A stretch of 64,000 nucleotides of DNA from Caulobacter sp. 73W (lineage in GTDB: Bacteria; Pseudomonadota; Alphaproteobacteria; Caulobacterales; Caulobacteraceae): the NCBI RefSeq assembly GCF_041021955.1, contig NZ_CP158375.1:1612001-1676000 (forward strand). Direction: 5' to 3'. The notes under the pieces are model-generated. The model did no database searches. It was not told the origin of the DNA and saw only the letters and a list, made by a program, of their open reading frames with translations. A program made the position numbers and the translations under genes. This document shows positions 59,512 to 64,000 of the stretch, one piece after another; positions within the stretch are counted from its first letter, which is position 1; each line of letters opens with the position of its first letter.

Positions 59512-60305
59512 GGCCGCCCCGCCCCGTCGGTGCGCTGGACTCCGTTGGTCGCCGTCCCCGAGGGGGCGCCGCCGCCTCTGGGATCATATGCCTCATTCCA
59601 CAGGCACACGACCTGGCGGCCCTGGCGCAGCCTCAGCTGCGCATGCACGCCGTGGACCACCACGAACTCGCCGCGCACATCGAAGGGGGCGAGGGTCTCG
59701 GCGCCGTCGGGCGCGACGGCGAACACCGCCGGGATCGCCTGTCCGCCGGGGAAGCGTAGCGCTGTGAACTTTCCGTTGTCGCTGACTTCCGAGGGCTGTA
59801 GCGCCTGCGCGCCCTGCACCGACCAGGCCAGATTGCGAGGGCCTTCCACCGCGCCGCGGTCGAGACGAAGTTGGGTAAGTCTCCGACGCAAGGCCGCTTC
59901 CTTTGCGTCGATCAGCTGCGCCATCCTCGTCTTGTCGTCGGCCGGATAGGTGAACCTCAGCATCCAGGGACCGACCGCCCGGGAGACCGACAGCTCGAAG
60001 GCGTAACTTCGCGTGCGGCCATCGGGACCTCGCGCGGAGACGATGAGATTGGTGGCCTTGGCCGTCAGCGGCTTAAGAAAGAGAAGCCGCCCCTGCGGCG
60101 CCGCCTCCCAGGCGTCGCTATCGCCGAGCGCCACCTGCAGGATTTCCTCGCCTTCGGCGAACACGATCTGCACGGCAGTCGACAACCGCCCCTCCACGCG
60201 CACCACCGCGTCCGGATCGTAGGTCAAGTTGCGGATGCGTGGATCGGCCGCCTGAGCGACGCACGGCGACAGGAGCGCCGCGATTAGGACCAGACGTCGG
60301 ATCAT
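59508..60305 (-). CDS. virB9: VirB9 outer-membrane core protein
   Basis: A 265-residue exported protein of the secretion core complex. The ATG at 60305 overlaps the virB8 stop (ATGA) and starts a signal peptide (LVLIAALLSPCVAQA). The N-terminal domain carries RIRNLTYDPDAVVRVEGRLS, IVFAEGEEILQVALGDSDAW and LLFLKPLTAKATNLIVSARG, the C-terminal one FTALRFPGGQAIPAVFAVAP and VVHGVHAQLRLRQGRQVVCL, as in VirB9/TrbG. It should form the outer-membrane ring with VirB10 and the small lipoprotein. The reading frame upstream to 60398 is shadow. Confidence 0.95.
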   Translation of the reverse strand: MIRRLVLIAALLSPCVAQAADPRIRNLTYDPDAVVRVEGRLSTAVQIVFAEGEEILQVALGDSDAWEAAPQGRLLFLKPLTAKATNLIVSARGPDGRTRSYAFELSVSRAVGPWMLRFTYPADDKTRMAQLIDAKEAALRRRLTQLRLDRGAVEGPRNLAWSVQGAQALQPSEVSDNGKFTALRFPGGQAIPAVFAVAPDGAETLAPFDVRGEFVVVHGVHAQLRLRQGRQVVCLWNEAYDPRGGGAPSGTATNGVQRTDGAGRP

Positions 60306-60976
60306 CGCGCGGCCTCCTGATCGACGCGATAATCGATCACTTGGAAGCCCAGCGGGTTCTTGAGACGGTCCCGCTCCTTCATGGGGCCATCGGCCCACGC
60401 GAAGGTGATGGTAGCGATCCAGTCGCTATCCTCGGTGACGCCGCTGTGCTGGACGGTTCGAGCAAAGCGCACCTGGCCGACGCTCGGCGACAGGAAAGTC
60501 ACCGCCCTCACCTCCACGGTGGCCTGCGCGTGAGGGCCCAGAACGACTTGAGGTCCTTGCGGATTGTTGGGCCGGAAGATTTCGGCCAGCCGCTGCTGTT
60601 CGGCCGGCGCGGACAGTATGACGGCCTGGTCGAAGTTCGCCTTCGCCGCGGCCGGCAGCCAGGTTTCGCGCGAGCGCACATAGGTCGAAAGGAAGTACTT
60701 TCCGACCGCTTCATCATAGGTGCGAGGCTCGGCTCCACTGAGGGCGGTCATGACCTCCACCGCACCGCTGGCGCGATCGACGCGGACCACGAACGGCTCG
60801 ACCGTCTTCAACGGAGCAAGGGCCGCGACGGCCAGGCATGCGGCGGTCGCCAACGCGCCGCAACCCGCGGCGATCGTCCAGGCAAGACGACGAGACCGCA
60901 GCGCTGCGGACATACGGTCGTCGTCCCAGCTGGAGGCGTCCTTCAAATACACCGCGACATCGAAGGGAGCGTTCAT
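60302..60976 (-). CDS. virB8: VirB8 inner-membrane assembly protein
   Basis: A 224-residue bitopic protein. The N-terminal cytoplasmic tail is followed by one helix (IAAGCGALATAACLAVAALA). The periplasmic VirB8 domain follows: PLKTVEPFVVRVDRASGAVE, AVGKYFLSTYVRSRETWLPA, VEVRAVTFLSPSVGQVRFAR and IATITFAWADGPMKERDRLK, then NPLGFQVIDYRVDQE. The ATG at 60976 overlaps the lipoprotein stop. It nucleates channel assembly. Confidence 0.94.
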   Translation of the reverse strand: MNAPFDVAVYLKDASSWDDDRMSAALRSRRLAWTIAAGCGALATAACLAVAALAPLKTVEPFVVRVDRASGAVEVMTALSGAEPRTYDEAVGKYFLSTYVRSRETWLPAAAKANFDQAVILSAPAEQQRLAEIFRPNNPQGPQVVLGPHAQATVEVRAVTFLSPSVGQVRFARTVQHSGVTEDSDWIATITFAWADGPMKERDRLKNPLGFQVIDYRVDQEAAR

Positions 60977-61179
60977 CGGGGACCTCCGCAGGGTTTCGTG
61001 TCGACTGGCAAAGCAGGCGTCGAAGGCGCAGCCGGCGCGCTGTCGGCGAGCACCGAGCCGTAGGGATTGGCGGGGCGTCGCTGTTTGCCGTCGCAGATCG
61101 GCAGACCATCTTCGGCGGTGCGGCTGGCGCAGCCTGCGAGGAGCGCGGCGACAACCGCCGCCATCAGATGAGCGCGCAT
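60973..61179 (-). CDS. Small VirB7-like lipoprotein
   Basis: A 68-residue lipoprotein: MRAHLMAAVVAALLAGCASR has a perfect lipobox (LAGC). The short mature part is Pro/Ala-rich with KQRRPANPYGSVL, and two more cysteines occur (one in LPICDG and one near the end). Its ATG shares bases with the virB6 stop (TGATG) and its stop overlaps the virB8 start. VirB7 proteins are small lipoproteins that stabilise VirB9, usually encoded between virB6 and virB8, exactly as here. The product is otherwise too short for a family match. Confidence 0.8.
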   Translation of the reverse strand: MRAHLMAAVVAALLAGCASRTAEDGLPICDGKQRRPANPYGSVLADSAPAAPSTPALPVDTKPCGGPR

Positions 61180-62054
61180 CACTTGCGGCCTCCCTTGCGG
61201 CGTTGGCTGATCGGAATGACGGAGCGGCCCGCGGCCAGAAAATCGGACACGCCGACACTGGCGCCGCCGGCGATGCCAGCTGCCAAGGTGGGGGTCTGGA
61301 GGAAGAAGATCGAGCCGAGGAGCGAGAGCGCGATGAAAGCTACGCCCGCGGCCATCGCGTCCTGCGACTGGAGCGTCTCCCATTGATCCGCGACCATGCC
61401 CAAAACCAGCTGGAAGACAGCGAAGATCAGTCCAAAAAGGACGAGATAGTTCACGGCCTGGGACAACCAGCCGAAGAAGTAGCGCCTTGTGACCTCGAAG
61501 AGCGCCAGGGCGATGAAGATCGGCCCGAGCGCAATAACCAGCGCAAGCGCGACCTTGGCCACGAGGACGACACCAAAGCCGATCGACGCCGCCAGCGCGC
61601 CGCATATCCACACCGCTCCGGCCATGAGCCAACGGTCCAAAGCAATGGGACTGGCTCCCTCGGTCAGTCGCTCGCCAAGGGCTCCAGTGCGGGAAAGAAA
61701 GCTATCGAACGAGGCTGCCGCCGAAGGCGTGTCTTCGCCGCCGAGCGAACGCGCCAAGGCATCCGGGAGCGCGTGAAATAGCGGCTCGGTGACATACGAC
61801 GCATAGGCCGGCGTCGTAGCCAAGGTGTAGATCAGGCCGAGCTTCAAGCTGCGAATGGAGAAGTCCATCAGCGGCTCTTGGATGGCTCCCCGGAGGATCG
61901 CGAACCCGTAGAACAGCACGTAGAGCACAAGGGCCAGACGCAACGGCCCATCGACCTCGGAGATGGCGTTCGCCACCCCTTGGCCGAGGAAGACATCCAA
62001 CCGTCCGTCGACGTATTCGTAGGCTTGCTGGAAGAGCGAGTATCGATCCTCCAT
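61179..62054 (-). CDS. virB6: VirB6/TrbL polytopic channel protein
   Basis: A 291-residue inner-membrane protein with at least six hydrophobic segments (LRLALVLYVLFYGFAIL, WICGALAASIGFGVVLVAKV, ALVIALGPIFIALALFEVTR, YLVLFGLIFAVFQLVLGMVA, and others), a central extracytoplasmic loop (residues about 90-150) and a basic C-terminus (SQRRKGGRK). LVAKVALALVIALGPIFIAL followed by FGWLSQAVNYLVL is the conserved VirB6/TrbL core. The ATG at 62054 shares bases with the eexN stop. Confidence 0.93.
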   Translation of the reverse strand: MEDRYSLFQQAYEYVDGRLDVFLGQGVANAISEVDGPLRLALVLYVLFYGFAILRGAIQEPLMDFSIRSLKLGLIYTLATTPAYASYVTEPLFHALPDALARSLGGEDTPSAAASFDSFLSRTGALGERLTEGASPIALDRWLMAGAVWICGALAASIGFGVVLVAKVALALVIALGPIFIALALFEVTRRYFFGWLSQAVNYLVLFGLIFAVFQLVLGMVADQWETLQSQDAMAAGVAFIALSLLGSIFFLQTPTLAAGIAGGASVGVSDFLAAGRSVIPISQRRKGGRK

Positions 62055-62290
62055 CAGAGCCCTCCTTGCCGTATGCCGCGTTGGAAGAACTCCATGCGAG
62101 CCTTGCGCTCGCGATCGACGCGCGACGCTTGTGCGTGTTCGCATTCGCCCCCGCGCTTGTGGCCCAAACGGCAAGCTTCGAGGACGTCATCCGCCACTCT
62201 CGGATTGGCGATGAAGAAGCTTTCGCTGCGCGGCGCTGGCTCGCAGGCGGCGGCTAACAGGGCCAAGCCGGCCCAAGAAGCGGACTTCAC
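62054..62290 (-). CDS. eexN: Entry-exclusion lipoprotein (EexN-like)
   Basis: A 78-residue protein starting at a GTG that overlaps the virB5 stop. The signal ends in a lipobox (LLAAAC). The mature part has the EexN pattern: SFFIANPRVADDVLEACRLG followed by GGECEHAQASR, that is an NP motif and two spaced cysteines before an Ala-rich helix. EexN proteins on the recipient surface block redundant transfer by the same element. The C-terminal RKARMEFFQRGI closely repeats the end of VirB5 (RRARMEFFRRGIK), an unusual shared tail. Confidence 0.8.
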   Translation of the reverse strand: MKSASWAGLALLAAACEPAPRSESFFIANPRVADDVLEACRLGHKRGGECEHAQASRVDRERKARMEFFQRGIRQGGL

Positions 62291-62988
62291 TTGATACCCC
62301 TCCGGAAAAACTCCATCCGGGCGCGTCGCTCCGTTGCGATGCGCTCCAGCTCCTCTTGCCGCTGCATGCGCGCCTCGGCTGCTTGCGCGATCGCCAGAGC
62401 CTGCAGCCGCATTTGATCGTTGAGGATGAGCGCCTGCTCGGCGGAGATGCGGGCCTGCAGGTCGGCGACCGCTCGCGCGCTATCGGCCTTGCCGATCGCG
62501 GCCTGAAGAGTTTGCAGGCCGGCCAGACGATCGGCCGACGCCTGTGCGGCCGCCTCCCCGACCGCCAGGTCGCGCGCCGCCAGATCGCCTTGCCGCTCCA
62601 GGGAGGTCGTCGCCTCTGCCGCGGCCGGCGCGAGTTTGCGGCGGGCCTCGCGGATCTGACGCGCCCGGTCGCCGATGGCTCCAAGCGCCTCGAACTTGCC
62701 GCTGGCCGCTTGCTGGAGAGCGTCCAGCTCTGGAAGTGCCCGGCGCAGCTCCGACCTCGAAAGCTCGGGAGCCACCGCGTCGATGGCGGACCGGAGATTT
62801 AGACTGTCATGCAGACGCTTGCCCTCGGCCAGCTGCGCCTTGAGCGTGTCCAGCTGGTCGATGGCGGCGCGAAGCTCTTCGATGAGCTTGGCGTAGGCCG
62901 TCGGGTCATGGACGATCACCGCAGCCTGCACCGGCTGGCCGATTGTCAAGGCGGCCGCCAACGCCGCTGCCTGAATTGCCCGCCTCAT
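62287..62988 (-). CDS. virB5: VirB5/TrbJ-like pilus-associated protein
   Basis: A 233-residue exported protein. A signal peptide (AALAAALTIGQPVQAA) precedes VIVHDPTAYAKLIEELRAAI, a typical TrbJ/VirB5 start. Long heptad-like helices follow (LDTLKAQLAEGKRLHDSLNL to EARMQRQEELERIATERRAR). It is a minor pilus component or adhesin. The ATG at 62988 overlaps the virB4 stop (ATGA). The last residues RRARMEFFRRGIK reappear in EexN. Confidence 0.88.
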   Translation of the reverse strand: MRRAIQAAALAAALTIGQPVQAAVIVHDPTAYAKLIEELRAAIDQLDTLKAQLAEGKRLHDSLNLRSAIDAVAPELSRSELRRALPELDALQQAASGKFEALGAIGDRARQIREARRKLAPAAAEATTSLERQGDLAARDLAVGEAAAQASADRLAGLQTLQAAIGKADSARAVADLQARISAEQALILNDQMRLQALAIAQAAEARMQRQEELERIATERRARMEFFRRGIK

Positions 62989-64000
62989 GGTTCGATCCCC
63001 AAGCTGTGTCGAAAGGGTGCACGCCAGGCGTCGGGCCGATCCCCAACCTCGTCCCGGATCCTGTCCAGCGCCGCCAAGGCCGATGCGCGGCCGCTCAGGA
63101 TCGCCACATGTTCGGGCAGGTCGCGCAGATCGAGCTCGGCGATCGCCGAGCTTCCGGCCTGACGGACAAGGAAGCCTCGCCCGCCGACACCGAGCTCGTC
63201 GCGCACAAGTTCGAACTCGCGCTCCGTGAGGCCGAAACCCTCGCGGTAATCGCTTTCGGCTGCCTGCGCGTTCGGCAGGAAAACATGCGTGGCGCACTGC
63301 TCGAGGATGGTTCGGGCGATCGGTGAGGCCAGCACGTCGGACGGCGATTGGGTCGACAGGATCAGAACCGCGTCCTGCTTGCGCCAGGTCTTGAGCCCGT
63401 CCCTGGCGAAAGCGCGGAACGCCTCATCGCCAAGCGTCTTCCAGAACTCGTCGATGGACACGATCAGCCGCCGACCGTCGGCCAGCTTTCCGATGCGATG
63501 CAGCAGGTACATCATCACCGGCGCACGCGCTTCGACGTCGTCGAGGATGGTGGTCATATCGAAGCCGATCAGGCGCGGCGCCAGGTCCAAGGCGTCCTCG
63601 TCCCCGTCCAGCGCCCAGCCGAGCGCTCCGTTCTCGCACCAGCGCTCGATCCTGGCTCCGAGCCCGTTGATGTCCTGCTGCCCCAAAAGGCCCCGCAGAG
63701 CCGAGAAGGTTCGTGCTTCACGCGGCAAGCGCAGCACCGACACCAGCGCCTCGTCCAGGAGCGCGGCGTCGGCTGGAGACGCCTCCCCTTCCTCGCCCAA
63801 CGCCATGCGCAGAACGAGCGCGCGGAGAAAGCCTGCGTCCGCCTCATCCAGGGCCTTGAGCGGCGCCAGTCCCGTCGACTTTCCAGACCGGAGGGTGTGG
63901 TAGGCGCCATCGCTGGCCCGCACGAAGATCTCGGCCCCGCGGTCCTTGTCGATGAGGACCCGGCGCGGAGAGAACCGTTCGGCCTGGGCCAGGATCAGGT
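62985..64000 (-). CDS. virB4: VirB4/TrbE ATPase, 5' part beyond the window
   Basis: The C-terminal 338 or so residues of the large secretion ATPase. The frame enters at the window end with AQAERFSPRRVLIDKDRGAE, then AYHTLRSGKSTGLAPLKALD, the Walker B region DGRRLIVSIDEFWKTLGDEA, KQDAVLILSTQSPSDVLASP and CATHVFLPNAQAAESDYREG, all VirB4 hallmarks. The Walker A part is outside the window. The stop at 62985 overlaps the virB5 start. It is presumably preceded by virB2 and virB3 beyond the window. Confidence 0.95.
   Translation of the reverse strand, partial: LILAQAERFSPRRVLIDKDRGAEIFVRASDGAYHTLRSGKSTGLAPLKALDEADAGFLRALVLRMALGEEGEASPADAALLDEALVSVLRLPREARTFSALRGLLGQQDINGLGARIERWCENGALGWALDGDEDALDLAPRLIGFDMTTILDDVEARAPVMMYLLHRIGKLADGRRLIVSIDEFWKTLGDEAFRAFARDGLKTWRKQDAVLILSTQSPSDVLASPIARTILEQCATHVFLPNAQAAESDYREGFGLTEREFELVRDELGVGGRGFLVRQAGSSAIAELDLRDLPEHVAILSGRASALAALDRIRDEVGDRPDAWRAPFRHSLGIEP

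Noticed and set aside
1-64000. CRISPR arrays, tRNA/rRNA genes, insertion sequences
   Set aside because: No regularly spaced repeats, no cloverleaf-forming or rRNA-like stretches, and no transposase-like products were seen anywhere in the window.

Overview
The window looks like chromosomal DNA of a high-GC alphaproteobacterium, most probably Caulobacter or a close relative. The signs are large TonB-dependent receptors of the Caulobacter type, a ManD-type mannonate dehydratase, a capsule locus with a transglutaminase-like gene beside the Wza gene (the arrangement I associate with the Caulobacter capsule regulator HvyA), a CtrA-like box in front of that gene, and dense GC-rich coding with many start/stop overlaps. 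The assignment is inferred from reading the translations; no search was run.

Region A (1-25,660) is carbohydrate catabolism in two arms around an IclR regulator. On the minus strand an ECF sigma/FecR pair is followed by a TonB-dependent receptor with an STN signalling domain, a 1269-residue LamG-containing secreted protein, a Cys-type sulfatase (frameshifted as read here) and its formylglycine-generating enzyme (cut by the window start). A second minus-strand run holds the IclR regulator, two unrecognised proteins, an SMP-30 lactonase, an MFS transporter and a beta-propeller protein. On the plus strand, diverging from iclR, are an SDR dehydrogenase, a second TonB receptor, an SGNH hydrolase, mannonate dehydratase ManD, a family-8 polysaccharide lyase and a Tat-exported UxuA-like protein. 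Together they suggest uptake, desulfation and lysis of a sulfated, uronic-acid-containing polysaccharide and funnelling of the uronate to mannonate and beyond.

Region B (25,661-30,000) is a patch with an amidohydrolase, a small cupin and a broken, truncated RTX protein.

Region C (30,094-53,913) is a capsule/exopolysaccharide locus of the Wzx/Wzy/Wza/Wzc type. It contains a small phosphoglycosyl transferase, a metallophosphatase, a BY-kinase, an outer-membrane beta-barrel, an Ala/Gly-rich secreted protein, two Wzy/WaaL-like polytopic proteins, the HvyA-like protein, Wza, five glycosyltransferases, a WcaF-like acetyltransferase, a Wzx flippase, and enzymes for GDP-fucose (gmd, fcl), UDP-glucuronate (ugd) and probably UDP-galacturonate. 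The 40-50 kb part is visibly poorer in GC than its surroundings, as expected for an exchangeable serotype-like cassette.

Region D (54,168-64,000) is a conjugative type IV secretion module read on the minus strand: virB4 (cut by the window end), virB5, eexN, virB6, a virB7-like lipoprotein, virB8, virB9, virB10 (frameshifted), virB11, virD4, an accessory mobilisation protein and a relaxase. It implies an integrated conjugative element whose end lies close to the capsule locus.

Three genes (sulfatase, RTX protein, virB10) each need one extra G/C to restore their frame, two of them at runs of six. Either these are assembly errors or three genes are inactivated; this should be settled before functional conclusions are drawn.
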